Notes: a model not told the origin generated them from the letters alone. DNA of 64,000 nt from Luteipulveratus halotolerans (GCF_001247745.1 NZ_LAIR01000002.1:4030001-4094000); one strand, 5' to 3'; shown: positions 50,110-59,142, counted from the first letter of the stretch. Numbers and translations: made by a program.

Positions 50110-51756
50110 CTATGCCGATCGATTGTGGCCTGGATCTATCCCAAGGGCTGCCCAGAAAGTTGGGTGGACGATGTACTTCGTCGTCGTCGCGTAGGCTTGT
50201 GGCTGACGTAGGAGATCGGGTTGATCGTACGAGAATATCGCCTTGAGTGACGCGGTCCTGATTCCGATGAAGCCGACGTTGTATAGAATGCTGACGAGAC
50301 CCTTAAATGGCTCGATTCCGTCATTTCCGTTGTCGGCGTCCCACACGGGGGCAAGAACGTCGCGCAACCATGCCCTATCGGCGAATTCCGGGTCGGCCAT
50401 AAGGAGAGAAGCTTCGCCCAGAATTTCCAAGAACTTGTCCGGAAACATTTGCGGTGGTGCGCCCGCAAACTTGGCGATGACCTCCTCCAGGCCGGGAAAG
50501 GTAGTTTTCCACTCATCGCGTAGAGCGAGCAAACGGTCGCTCGAGTAAGACCCTTGTGCGCCTTCGATGGCTTGCCACGTGATTGCGGGAGATCCGGAAG
50601 TAAGGGCAAGGCATTTGTTCCAGTAGGAGATTATGTCTCGCGGACGCATAAGTGTCCGCCGGAGCATGAATTTCATGGGGTCGCCGCGCGACGAATTGTT
50701 TCGGGGCAGGACATCCGCTGCCTTCGTGAGGCGGGTATGTCCCGCACGCCTAGCGCCTACCGCGACTCGCTCGTTTAGCATTCCCTCAAGGTCATGATCG
50801 GACCACCCTAGGTGCAGCGTGAGAGCCCTGAATTTCTCCTCCTGTCCGATATTGCGGCCAGCGAAGTCAAGTTCATTGAATAGGTTAGTCCGAAGTGCGA
50901 CCAGGATCTTGAGATTCTTCACTCGTTTGAGGTCGACGACGGCCCGGAAGAGGCAGAGGATCAGGTCGTGAACGAGAGATTCATCAACCCAGTACCTGTC
51001 CAGGTCGTCAATAACGATCCAGGTGAAATTCTGCTGAGACTGAAGGATGTCCTCGTCCAGTACGGACATCATCTTGTTCAATCTTGGGAGTTGAGTCTGG
51101 TTGACAAATTTTTGGTAGCGGTCCACTAGCTCAACATGGGACTCACGTGACTGAATCGCGCCGGTCTCGGCACCAAGTTTGACAGTGGCGGGGACGTCGA
51201 TGCCGCCTTGGGCCTTGACCTGGCTCTCGAACTTCTCTGTTATCTGCCGTATGCGTTCATCGGTTTCGCACCAGAAGCGTCCTTCGAACTCGTCGAGGTA
51301 ATCCAGAGCGGCCGCCTTTGCGGGGTCTTGCGATATTTTCTTCCGAAGGGCATCCAAGAAGTTCGCTTTGGCTCGCGCATCATTTATGGAGTATCGGTGG
51401 CGAATTATTTCAACCAGAAATACATGTTTCCACAGGGCCGTGAAGAAGGGCGTCAGATTAACGTCCCTCTCCTTGAGAGATCTGATTGCACCAGAGTCGC
51501 ATATATATGGAAGTGACAGGTCTTCGGGAGATATCCGGATCACGTGGCCGGAATGGTCGGCCTCGATTTGCTGGATGAGTGCGGATTTTCCGCTTCCCGT
51601 GCGGCCGATGATGAAGCAGTGCTGGTCGTCGCGAGATGAAATGTCGAGGTAGTCTGCAGTTTCGTAGAAGCTGTCCCGCAGCAGGGGATCCGCCTCCGCT
51701 TGCTCGCCTCCGACGGAAAACCTCGTGGATTGTCGTCGCGCCGCACTCTTAGCCAT
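50110..51756 (-). CDS. P-loop ATPase of the Sll1717 type
   Basis: A 548-aa STAND/KAP-like NTPase. A short N-terminus (DPLLRDSFYETADYLDIS) leads to Walker A FIIGRTGSGKSALIQQI at residues about 47-63; Walker B is WIVIDDLDRYWVD near 245, followed by ILVALRTNLFNELDF (sensor 1). The C-terminal half is helical (LMRPRDIISYWNKCLAL). GC content is far below neighbours and rare codons (ATA, TTA, AGA) occur. It is solitary, ringed by similar direct repeats. Such ATPases recur in defence islands; a role in phage defence is inference. Confidence 0.82.
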   Translation of the reverse strand: MAKSAARRQSTRFSVGGEQAEADPLLRDSFYETADYLDISSRDDQHCFIIGRTGSGKSALIQQIEADHSGHVIRISPEDLSLPYICDSGAIRSLKERDVNLTPFFTALWKHVFLVEIIRHRYSINDARAKANFLDALRKKISQDPAKAAALDYLDEFEGRFWCETDERIRQITEKFESQVKAQGGIDVPATVKLGAETGAIQSRESHVELVDRYQKFVNQTQLPRLNKMMSVLDEDILQSQQNFTWIVIDDLDRYWVDESLVHDLILCLFRAVVDLKRVKNLKILVALRTNLFNELDFAGRNIGQEEKFRALTLHLGWSDHDLEGMLNERVAVGARRAGHTRLTKAADVLPRNNSSRGDPMKFMLRRTLMRPRDIISYWNKCLALTSGSPAITWQAIEGAQGSYSSDRLLALRDEWKTTFPGLEEVIAKFAGAPPQMFPDKFLEILGEASLLMADPEFADRAWLRDVLAPVWDADNGNDGIEPFKGLVSILYNVGFIGIRTASLKAIFSYDQPDLLRQPQAYATTTKYIVHPTFWAALGIDPGHNRSA

Positions 51757-51865
51757 TTTGTTATCCCCCCAGTAGGTCCCGTACTGATTGGTGCGCCCTT
51801 CGGTGCGAGCAGCCTACGCCGCACGGCAAGCAATCTTGCCGTGATGGCAGGTATTCGTTCAGGCG

Positions 51866-51935
51866 CGAACGAGCCCGCCCGGTTGCGACATCGGTCGCCA
51901 CGATCTTTAGACTGCGCCGGTCGAGCCCGGACCGC
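51866..51935. repeat. Direct repeat flanking the P-loop ATPase gene, right copy
   Basis: Begins CGAACGAGCCCGCCCGGTTG, then GCGACATCG, and later CGAGCCCGGACCGC. Same orientation as 49948-50015, offset 1,918 bp. It is followed by CTACTCGACCAGCGAGG, the reverse of the block next to the left copy. Confidence 0.75.
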
Positions 51936-51976
51936 CTACTCGACCAGCGAGGTCGGATCGACCAGCGAGGGTCCGG

Positions 51977-53485
51977 TCAGGCGGCGGCGCGCAGCTCGCG
52001 GATGTCGGTGCTGCTGCGCAGGAACAGCAGCGAACCAGTGGTCATCAGCAGAGCGAGCACCAGCGCGGCGCCGATGAGGCCTGCCGACGACGCCCACGGC
52101 ACCGGGACGTCGAGGGTGACCCACGCCGAGCTGCCGTCCGCCTGGACCGGACCGTTGGTCTCGACCGTCCTCCCGAACAGTCCTCGTGCGGCCAGGACTC
52201 CGGTCGTGCCGGCGACCAGCACGGCGGGAACCAGCGGCACAAGGGTTTCCAGGACGATCGCCGTCGCGAGCGTGCGTCGAGGTACGCCGGCCGCGGTCAT
52301 CGCCGCGAGCGTGCGGCGACGCGTGACGACGCCTTCGGCCGCGACCACCAGCAGTCCTGCCACCGCGATCACCAGGCCCACGAGCACGATCGCGTTGACG
52401 GCCTCGAAGGAGCGGGTGAAGAACCGGTCCTGGTCGTACAGGTCGCGATAGGGGCCGACCTCTCCGCGGGCGAGTGTGAAGTTCTCGCGCAGGGCGTACG
52501 CGCCGCACCCGAGCAGCACGGCCAGGATGACGGACGTCGAAACGCGGCTCGCGGTGAACGGTGCGTCCACCATCCGCCGCGCCGCGATCAGCAGGGCGGG
52601 GCGGCCGGTGCGTGGTGCGATCAGCCGCCCGAGGGCGTACGCGCACGATGCGGTGCCGAGCATCAGCCCGACGGCCGCGATCAGCACGAGCAGCGGAATC
52701 ATCAGGAGGTACCAGGTCGCGTTGGCCGTCGACGCGGGCAGCGCTCGGCCGATTGCCGACCACAGGACCAGGCCTGCCCCGGCGCCGAGGAACATCAGGG
52801 CCGGCAGGAGGGCCGGAGGTCGTCGCCTCACTCGACGCGTCACCGCGAAAGGCGTGAGTGCCGTACGCCGCAGCGCCAGTCGCGCGCCCAGTGCCGCCCC
52901 GAGCGGGACGACGACACCGATGAGCACGAGCAGCCACCAGTGCGGGACGACATCGGTCGGGAAGAGCAGGCCGTCGGTCCAGCCGACGACCGTCTCGGAC
53001 TGAGTCGGGCCGCTGCCCGCGACCTCGGTCATGGTGGGCCGGGCCCCCGCGGGTGCCTCGGAGAACCAGATGTGCGCGACGGCGTAGACCGCGCCGCCGA
53101 GCAGGACACCCGCGGCAGCCGCGAGCCCGGTTTCCCAGGCGACCACGCGGCGTACCTCGGAAGGAGTCGCACCGGCCATCCGCAGGGCTGCGAGCCGGCG
53201 GTCACGTGCTGGGGCACCGATGCGTGAGCACTGCCCGGCGAACCCCAGCACCGGCAGGCACAGGAGCAGCAGCGCGCTCATCGCGCCGGGTCGCAACCCT
53301 GGCTCGGCGATCAGCTTGAGCTTGTAGGGCTCGTGCACGGGCCCGATCGAGGCGACGGCGGCGGCCAGCAGCAGCGCGACCGTCGCGGCTGCCGCTCCGA
53401 CGGCGGTGAGGATCATGCGGAGCCGGTCGGCCCGTCCGCCGACGGCCGCGATCCGCAGGACCGAGCCTGTGCGGAGCGAGCTCAT
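51977..53485 (-). CDS. FtsX-like ABC transporter permease
   Basis: A 502-aa permease with about 8-10 membrane segments in two FtsX/MacB-like halves. The first has RLAALRMAGATPSEVRRVV, the cytoplasmic signature repeated in the second as RRTLAAMTAAGVPRRTLATA. A large external loop lies between (IWFSEAPAGARPTMTEV). It overlaps the ATPase gene by 4 bases and forms one exporter with it, likely for a lipid, peptide or antibiotic under PadR control. Confidence 0.9.
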   Translation of the reverse strand: MSSLRTGSVLRIAAVGGRADRLRMILTAVGAAAATVALLLAAAVASIGPVHEPYKLKLIAEPGLRPGAMSALLLLCLPVLGFAGQCSRIGAPARDRRLAALRMAGATPSEVRRVVAWETGLAAAAGVLLGGAVYAVAHIWFSEAPAGARPTMTEVAGSGPTQSETVVGWTDGLLFPTDVVPHWWLLVLIGVVVPLGAALGARLALRRTALTPFAVTRRVRRRPPALLPALMFLGAGAGLVLWSAIGRALPASTANATWYLLMIPLLVLIAAVGLMLGTASCAYALGRLIAPRTGRPALLIAARRMVDAPFTASRVSTSVILAVLLGCGAYALRENFTLARGEVGPYRDLYDQDRFFTRSFEAVNAIVLVGLVIAVAGLLVVAAEGVVTRRRTLAAMTAAGVPRRTLATAIVLETLVPLVPAVLVAGTTGVLAARGLFGRTVETNGPVQADGSSAWVTLDVPVPWASSAGLIGAALVLALLMTTGSLLFLRSSTDIRELRAAA

Positions 53486-54201
53486 GACGCGCTCATGTCG
53501 ATCAGGTCGGCCGGCTGGGCGTCGAGCTCACCGTCGCGCAGGGTGATCTCGCGGTCGCCGTACGCCGAGACCCGCGCGTCGTGGGTGACCAGGACGACCG
53601 TCGTACCGGCATCCCGTGCCACGCGCACCAGCTGGGTCATGACGAGCTCGCCGGAGAGCGAGTCGAGGGCGCCCGTCGGCTCGTCGGCGAACACGATCTC
53701 GGGCTCGGTGACCATGGCGCGGGCGATCGCGACGCGTTGGGCCTGGCCCCCGGACATGTCAGTCGGTCGGGCGTCCGCGAGGCCCCCGACCTCAAACCGT
53801 TCCAACCAGGTGCGTGCGGCCGCCTCGGCCGCCGAACGGCGAGAACCGCCCAGCAGCAACGGAAGTGCGACGTTCTCCAGGGCAGTCATCTCGGGGACGA
53901 GCTGGCCGAACTGGAACACCACTCCGATCTGCGAGCGCCGCAGCCTGGACCGGTCGCTCTCGGACTCGGCGCTGATGACTCGCTCGCCGAGCCGGACCTC
54001 ACCCGCATCGGGTGGCAGCACCCCGGCGAGGCACAGCAGCAGCGTCGACTTGCCCGAGCCGGAAGCGCCGGTGATCGACAGGATCTCGCCGCGCCCGACC
54101 TGCATGGTGACGCCCTTGAGCGCGGGTGCGCTGTCGTAGGAGTAGACGAGCGACCTCGCTGACAGCGCGACGGCCTTCTCCCCAGAGGCGATGGTGCTCA
54201 T
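53482..54201 (-). CDS. ABC transporter ATP-binding protein
   Basis: A 239-aa LolD/MacB-type ATPase. Walker A GASGSGKSTLL, Q-loop VVFQFGQLVPEMT, signature MSGGQAQRVAIARA, Walker B IVFADEPTGALDS, and H-loop VLVTHDARV. It drives the FtsX-like permease encoded downstream (4-bp overlap) and follows padR (4-bp overlap). Confidence 0.95.
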   Translation of the reverse strand: MSTIASGEKAVALSARSLVYSYDSAPALKGVTMQVGRGEILSITGASGSGKSTLLLCLAGVLPPDAGEVRLGERVISAESESDRSRLRRSQIGVVFQFGQLVPEMTALENVALPLLLGGSRRSAAEAAARTWLERFEVGGLADARPTDMSGGQAQRVAIARAMVTEPEIVFADEPTGALDSLSGELVMTQLVRVARDAGTTVVLVTHDARVSAYGDREITLRDGELDAQPADLIDMSAS

Positions 54202-54734
54202 GACGTGATCTCCTTCGTGAGGGCGCCGACCCGTTGCAGGGCGGCGTCGATCCAGCGCAGGTCGGCGTCCAGGTGTGCGAGCGCGTAGTCGGCCGCCAGC
54301 ACCTCGGGCAGTGACGACTCCGGTGCGGTCTTGGCGCGCGTGTAGTGCCGCATGCGGTTCAGGTGGGCCGCGCGCTGGCGTTGCAGGTACGCGCTCGCCT
54401 CCGCCTCGCCGGCCGCCAGGATCGTCAGCGTGACCTTGACCGCGAGCGGGTTGGCGACGTGTGGTGAGGGCGGCTCGGGTGACTCCAACCAGCTGTGCAG
54501 CTCGGCGCGGCCGGCGTCGGTGAGCGCGTAGACCGTCCGGTCCGGGCCGTCCACGCGCTCGACCGTCACCGGGTCGACCAGTCCCTGCTTCTCCAGGCGC
54601 TGGAGCGTGGCGTAGACCTGCCCGTACGCCAGCGGCTTGGCCGCAGGGAACTGCTCGTCGTGCGCACGCTTGAGGTCGTAACCGTGCTGCTGCCCCCGTG
54701 ACAGCAGCCCCAGCATGACGTGTGCGTTCGACAT
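54198..54734 (-). CDS. PadR family transcriptional regulator
   Basis: A 178-aa winged-helix repressor. LGLLSRGQQHGYDLKRA and YGQVYATLQRLEKQGLV are the PadR N-terminal signature; VYALTDAGRAELHSWLESP is the wing and start of the Vir_act_alpha_C-type helical tail, needed for dimerisation. First gene of the padR-ATPase-permease operon; a dyad just upstream is its probable operator. Confidence 0.94.
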   Translation of the reverse strand: MSNAHVMLGLLSRGQQHGYDLKRAHDEQFPAAKPLAYGQVYATLQRLEKQGLVDPVTVERVDGPDRTVYALTDAGRAELHSWLESPEPPSPHVANPLAVKVTLTILAAGEAEASAYLQRQRAAHLNRMRHYTRAKTAPESSLPEVLAADYALAHLDADLRWIDAALQRVGALTKEITS

Positions 54735-54740
54735 GGCCGT

Positions 54741-54763
54741 ATCTATTCACACAATGAATAGAT
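54741..54763. promoter_or_regulatory. PadR operator candidate
   Basis: A perfect dyad ATCTATTCA-N5-TGAATAGAT, starting 7 bases before the padR start codon. Length, AT content and position are right for an autoregulatory PadR site. It lies between padR and the divergent CoA transferase gene. Confidence 0.8.
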
Positions 54764-54840
54764 CGGTCAAGGTGCTGTGTCCCGCAGAGCTCGGCTGTGC
54801 AAAGGTGCAGGCGCTCGACTGCGACGAGGGAGATCACCGC

Positions 54841-55701
54841 ATGACCGACGTTTCCGCCCCGGCCGGCCCGCTCACCGGCGTACGCGTGGTGAGCCTCGCG
54901 ATCAACCTGCCGGGCCCCGCAGCGGCGGCCCGGCTGAGTGCGCTCGGTGCCGAGGTGACCAAGGTCGAGCCGCCGAGCGGTGACCCGCTCGCGTTCGGTG
55001 TGCCGGCGTACTACGAGCAGCTCACCGCCGGGCAGGAGGTCGTGACGCTCGACCTCAAGGACGAGACCGAGCGCGAGTCGCTGTGGGCGCTGCTCGGCGA
55101 GACCGACCTGCTGGTCACCTCCAGCCGTCCGTCCGCGCTCGCGAGGCTCGACCTCGGCTGGGAGTCCGTGCACCAGCGCGTGCCTGGCCTGTGCCAGGTC
55201 GCGATCGTCGGGCACCCGGGCGACGAGGCCGAGGTGGCCGGCCACGACCTGACCTATCAGGCGACCGTCGGCACGCTCCAGCCCCCGCAGATGCCGACGA
55301 CGCTGATCGCGGACCTCGCGGGCGCCGAGCGTGCGGTGGCCGATGGTCTGGCGGCGCTCCTCGCTCGTGCGCGTACCGGCGAGGGTGTGCTGCGCGAGGT
55401 CGCTCTGAGCGACGTCGCCGCGTCGATGGCGCAACCTGCCGCTCACGGACTGACGTCGGCGGAAGGGTTCCTCGGAGGTGCGCTGCCGGCGTACGGAATC
55501 TATTCGACCGCAAGCGGATTCGTCGCTCTCGCCGCTCTCGAGGGGCACTTCTGGCAGCGTGTCGTCGAGCTCCTCGGAGTCGAGGGCAGCAGGGGTGACC
55601 TGGAGGCTGCGTTCAGCACCCGTACCGCCGACGAGTGGGAGGCGTGGGGTCGCGAGCACGGTCTGCCGATCGCCGCCGTACGCACACCCGGCAGCCACTG
55701 A
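54841..55701 (+). CDS. CoA transferase, family III (CaiB/BaiF)
   Basis: A 286-aa protein, shorter than usual (about 380-400). N-terminal GVRVVSLAINLPGPAAAARL and LSALGAEVTKVEPPSGDPL are typical. The catalytic aspartate is in GHDLTYQATVG. Part of the C-terminal lid found in long members is missing, but GIYSTASGFVALAALEGHFW is present. It would move CoA between carboxylic acids by a ternary-complex mechanism. Substrate unknown. Confidence 0.85.
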   Translation: MTDVSAPAGPLTGVRVVSLAINLPGPAAAARLSALGAEVTKVEPPSGDPLAFGVPAYYEQLTAGQEVVTLDLKDETERESLWALLGETDLLVTSSRPSALARLDLGWESVHQRVPGLCQVAIVGHPGDEAEVAGHDLTYQATVGTLQPPQMPTTLIADLAGAERAVADGLAALLARARTGEGVLREVALSDVAASMAQPAAHGLTSAEGFLGGALPAYGIYSTASGFVALAALEGHFWQRVVELLGVEGSRGDLEAAFSTRTADEWEAWGREHGLPIAAVRTPGSH

Positions 55702-55844
55702 CACACACGAGAACGGTTGTGCCCACATAGGTTTGTGGCCATGCCTCGACGCGCAGCAGCCGTGGCCCCTTCGACGACATCGACGTCGTCGACGACCTGG
55801 TCGATGTCGGGTGGTCGTTCGCGGAGGCCGACGACCACGACGAG

Positions 55845-57053
55845 GTGCTACCGGCTCTCGAGGCGCAGGCTGACGGCGGCTGGGTCGCACCGGCACTGGC
55901 CGAGCGGCTGCTCTACAAGTACATGGACGACGACGACGTCTCCGGCTATCTGGCGATCCTCGCGACCGTGGGTGTCTATCACCCCGTGCCGATCACCGGC
56001 GCCCACTCCGACCCGGACCGCCGACAGCTGATCATCGGCGAGGCCGACGGCTCACGGGTGATGTCGGTGTTCACCCTCGACGTGCTGCCGCGCCCGCACC
56101 CGAAGGTCGTCTACGAGTTCGCCGACCTGCGCGATCTGCTGCGGATCGTCGACGACGTCGACGTCCTGCTGGTCAACCCGGGGACTCCGTGCAGCAAGGC
56201 CCTGCCGCTCGGCAAGAAGATGAAGCGGCTGATCCGCCGGATGCACGACAAGTACTGGGAGGACGGGTATTTCGTCGGTCGCGTCCGCACGCGCGAGAGC
56301 AACGCGACCGAGCCCGGCGCCCTCCTCCACGGCCTGGCCTGTGGCGCACAGCTGTGCACGACCAACGGCTACACCTGGAACACCACCGACCACCACGGCA
56401 ACGGCTACAGCTCCGAGGTCGCGCTGCTCGAGAAGTGGTGGGGCGTCAGGACACGCGAGGACTGGCAGCGGATCATGCGCGACCTCCTCGACCTCAACGT
56501 CGGCACGTCGTCGTGGGACGACGTGCTCCAGACGCGCAACCTGCTGGTCAAGCAGTTCGGCGGGCCGGTCGACGGCGCGCAGTGGTGCCAGTACGACGAG
56601 TCGGCGCTCCGTCAGTACGCCGCCCGGTCCGGTGCCCCCTCTGCTCCCGGTGCGAACGACGGTCTCGACCGGGCGCTCGCGGCCCGCCGTGAGCTGATCC
56701 TGATGGTGGTGCACTGTGAGGCACGCCTACGCGAGGACAGCGTGCTCGGTGACGGCGAGTATGTCCGTACGACGGCCGCCTGGGACCTGGGTCGCGCCTC
56801 CGCCATGGCCCGCTGGGGCCGCAGCACCCGCTTCTGCACCCAGGCCGAGATGTTCGAGGCCCTCCGCGAGCTCAGCGAGGAGGCTCGGCGACGCTACACC
56901 TCGTGGGAGGAGTTCGACATCGCCTACCTGCTCGGGCGCTGCATTCAGTTCGACGGGGACTTCTCGCGGGAGTGGTACGCCGAGGCGCGCGACAACCACG
57001 AGCGGCTCCTCAGCAATGACCAGAGCCCCTGGGTGACCGTCCCGTTCCGCTGA
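55845..57053 (+). CDS. DUF1266 domain protein, start probably frameshifted
   Basis: A 402-aa frame. An SseB-like N-half (VVYEFADLRDLLRIVDDVDV, LLVNPGTPCSKALPLG) is followed by a C-terminal DUF1266 domain (AWDLGRASAMARWGRS, WEEFDIAYLLGRCIQF). GTG 55845 is the first in-frame start, but the protein-like sequence goes on upstream in the same frame (GPFDDIDVVDDLVDVGWSF back to about 55768), where no start exists. ATG 55741 lies in another frame. One frameshift near 55760 would join them, so the real gene may begin at 55741. Function unknown. Confidence 0.75.
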   Translation: MLPALEAQADGGWVAPALAERLLYKYMDDDDVSGYLAILATVGVYHPVPITGAHSDPDRRQLIIGEADGSRVMSVFTLDVLPRPHPKVVYEFADLRDLLRIVDDVDVLLVNPGTPCSKALPLGKKMKRLIRRMHDKYWEDGYFVGRVRTRESNATEPGALLHGLACGAQLCTTNGYTWNTTDHHGNGYSSEVALLEKWWGVRTREDWQRIMRDLLDLNVGTSSWDDVLQTRNLLVKQFGGPVDGAQWCQYDESALRQYAARSGAPSAPGANDGLDRALAARRELILMVVHCEARLREDSVLGDGEYVRTTAAWDLGRASAMARWGRSTRFCTQAEMFEALRELSEEARRRYTSWEEFDIAYLLGRCIQFDGDFSREWYAEARDNHERLLSNDQSPWVTVPFR

Positions 57054-57103
57054 CCGGTGATCGGCGGGGACGAGAACCCTGCCGATTGACCAGCGGTCCC
57101 CAT

Positions 57104-57147
57104 GCTGTGACGAGATCCCCGACATCCGACGGGGTTCTCGTCACAGC
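57104..57147. repeat. Hairpin repeat TGACGAGA family, copy A
   Basis: 17-bp arms with one mismatch (57104-57120 and 57131-57147), loop GACATCCGAC. A related hairpin is at 59061-59098. It can end the DUF1266 transcript. Confidence 0.65.
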
Positions 57148-57274
57148 GGACGGGGTGCGGTGCGCAGGGTCCGGGCGTACGACTTCCGTCGTACGGCGAC
57201 CTCGCGACACCGGGGGAGTTGAGTCGCCCGCTCAGGTGAGGCGGTCGGCGTACGACCTCGGCAGCGTGCCCGTC

Positions 57275-57805
57275 ATGACAACTCAGCCCGCATCGCCGCT
57301 CATGGTCCGCCTCGCCCACCTCAGTGCGCTCAGCCCGGTGCTCTGCTCGTTGTGGCGGCTGCCCCTGATGTTCGGCATCTCGATGGGGCTCGGCGACACG
57401 ATGATGGACGACATGATGAGCCACCCCTTCTGGGCGCGGGCGGCCTATCTGATCGGTCTGGGCCTGCTGACTGACGGGCTGGCGTTCCTGGCGCTCGGCC
57501 TCGTGCGGCCCTGGGGGGAGGTGTTCCCCCACTGGATGCCGTTCATCGGCCGGCGGCGGGTGCCGCTGTGGTTCGCCGTGCCGCCGGCCGTGGCTGGTGG
57601 TCTGGGCGCGACGTGGTTCGGGTGGACGATGGCGTTCGGGCTGCCTGCCAACGTCGACAGCTGGGACGGCTGGGCTGTGTTGATGTGCAGCTGTTACGCG
57701 CCGCTCGTGCTGTGGGGCCCGACGCTCCTGATCGTCACGGTCGACTACGTCCGGCGACGTCGTACGACGGTGCGCCACCAGCGCATCGCCCAGCTCGTGG
57801 CGTAG
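57275..57805 (+). CDS. Hypothetical integral membrane protein
   Basis: A 176-aa protein with four or five hydrophobic segments (LSPVLCSLWRLPLMFGISMG; AAYLIGLGLLTDGLAFLALG; LWFAVPPAVAGGLGATWFG; LLIVTVDYV). A Met/Asp-rich loop, GLGDTMMDDMMSHPF, lies between the first two. No family recognised. ATG 57275 is the first start with a plausible N-terminus. It ends 4 bases from the convergent hydrolase gene. Confidence 0.65.
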   Translation: MTTQPASPLMVRLAHLSALSPVLCSLWRLPLMFGISMGLGDTMMDDMMSHPFWARAAYLIGLGLLTDGLAFLALGLVRPWGEVFPHWMPFIGRRRVPLWFAVPPAVAGGLGATWFGWTMAFGLPANVDSWDGWAVLMCSCYAPLVLWGPTLLIVTVDYVRRRRTTVRHQRIAQLVA

Positions 57806-57809
57806 TGGT

Positions 57810-58493
57810 TCAGCCCGCGGCGTAGCCGACCAGTCGGTCGGCGAGTTCCTCCGGCTGGCTCAGGGCGAGCGCGTGCCCTCCCGGCATCGTATCGATCTCG
57901 TGCATTCCCAACCGTTCTCGCGCCAGGCGACGCTGAAGCTCCAGCGGGAAGAACCTGTCGTCGACACCTTGCAGCACGTGCGTCGGGAGGTCCGGCCACC
58001 GGTCGAGCGGCCAGGGCTGGTTCCAGATCGTCTCGAGGTCGGCGTCGTGCCGCTCCGACGAGAAGGCCGCCTCGGTGATGTGGTCGGGTACGTCGTGGAA
58101 GAAGTCGCGACGCACGTCGAACTCCGGGGGCCGACCGTGTGCGACGGCGTGAGCCGTGCGCGCTTCGTCGTGGCCGGTGGCCTGCCACCAGTCGCCGGCG
58201 GTCTCGCCGGGGCTGGGGATCATCGGGTTCAGCAGCACGAGGGCGCGCGCGTCGACACGGTCGCACACCAGCGGTCCGGTGAACGCGCCGAGCGACTGCG
58301 CGACGACCACGACCTCGTCGCGATCTTCACAGGCGGCGACGGCAGCATCGGCGTACGCGCCCAGATCCGCGGTGGGTTCTGGCGGCAGCGCGACCGCGAC
58401 GGCGGAGTGGCCGCGGCGGTCGAGCGCAGGCACGAGCAGGTGCCACAGCCAGGTCGTGCCGTCGGCGCCCGGGATGAGCAGGAATGTCGTCAT
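57810..58493 (-). CDS. Alpha/beta hydrolase
   Basis: A 227-aa alpha/beta hydrolase. FLLIPGADGTTWLWHLLVPAL starts the fold; the nucleophile is in VVVAQSLGAF; GVDDRFFPLELQRR carries the acid, and the histidine is in MPGGHALALSQPEEL. Similar in style to pyrethroid-esterase/EstC-like proteins and to the hydrolase at 4955. No signal peptide. ATG 58493 begins at the first strand. Confidence 0.88.
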   Translation of the reverse strand: MTTFLLIPGADGTTWLWHLLVPALDRRGHSAVAVALPPEPTADLGAYADAAVAACEDRDEVVVVAQSLGAFTGPLVCDRVDARALVLLNPMIPSPGETAGDWWQATGHDEARTAHAVAHGRPPEFDVRRDFFHDVPDHITEAAFSSERHDADLETIWNQPWPLDRWPDLPTHVLQGVDDRFFPLELQRRLARERLGMHEIDTMPGGHALALSQPEELADRLVGYAAG

Positions 58494-58595
58494 GCCGTCC
58501 CAACGTAGGTCGCCCACCGGGCGAGGGCATCTCCGATCCTGCTGTGCTCGAGGCGACACGCTCCGCGGGCTGCACCGCCGTCGTACGGTGGCGGT

Positions 58596-59003
58596 ATGGC
58601 GCACCCACGGCGGTACGACGACGGTGACCAGTTCCTGGCGCGTGTGCGCGAGCTGGCTCTCGCCCTGCCCGGAGCCAAGGAGAAGGAGTCGCACGGACAT
58701 CCGGCGTTCTACACGACGAAGGTGTTCGCGTACTACGGCGCCAGCCTCAAGGGGTCGCACTACGCGACGGTCTATGACCAGTCGGTGGTGGTGATGCCGG
58801 ACGCTGACGAACGCCTCGCGCTGCTCGAGGACGAACGGTTCTTCGAGCCGGCTTACCTCGGCCCCTCCGGCTGGATCGGGATGAACCTCCTTGCAGCAGA
58901 GCCCGATTGGGTCGAGGTCGGCGAGCTGCTCGACATGTCCTACCGCAACACCGCACCCAAGAAGCTGATCGCCGAGCTCGACGCCCGCAGCACCGCGGGC
59001 TGA
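58596..59003 (+). CDS. MmcQ/YjbR family protein
   Basis: A 135-aa protein with the CyaY-like YjbR fold: FLARVRELALALPGAKEKES, HGHPAFYTTKVFAYY, FEPAYLGPSGWIGMNLL and DWVEVGELLDMSYRNTAPKKL. The family is thought to bind DNA or act in nucleic-acid contexts, but its role is not settled. Divergent from the hydrolase by about 100 bp. Confidence 0.9.
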   Translation: MAHPRRYDDGDQFLARVRELALALPGAKEKESHGHPAFYTTKVFAYYGASLKGSHYATVYDQSVVVMPDADERLALLEDERFFEPAYLGPSGWIGMNLLAAEPDWVEVGELLDMSYRNTAPKKLIAELDARSTAG

Positions 59004-59060
59004 GTCAGCGGCGCGGGCGGCCGCGCAAGATTCGGGTTCTCGACGAAGCTGCCCCGCTCG

Positions 59061-59098
59061 TTGACGAGACTCCCGTCATCCGTCGGATGTCTCGTCAA
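59061..59098. repeat. Hairpin repeat TGACGAGA family, copy B
   Basis: Arms TTGACGAGAC (59061-59070) and GTCTCGTCAA (59089-59098), loop containing GTCATCCGTCGGAT. Similar in arms and loop to the hairpin at 57104. It lies between the convergent YjbR and UPF0104 genes. Confidence 0.65.
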
Positions 59099-59142
59099 TC
59101 AGTGGGGGGATCTCAAACAGCTGCAGCACCACTCAGTGGGAC

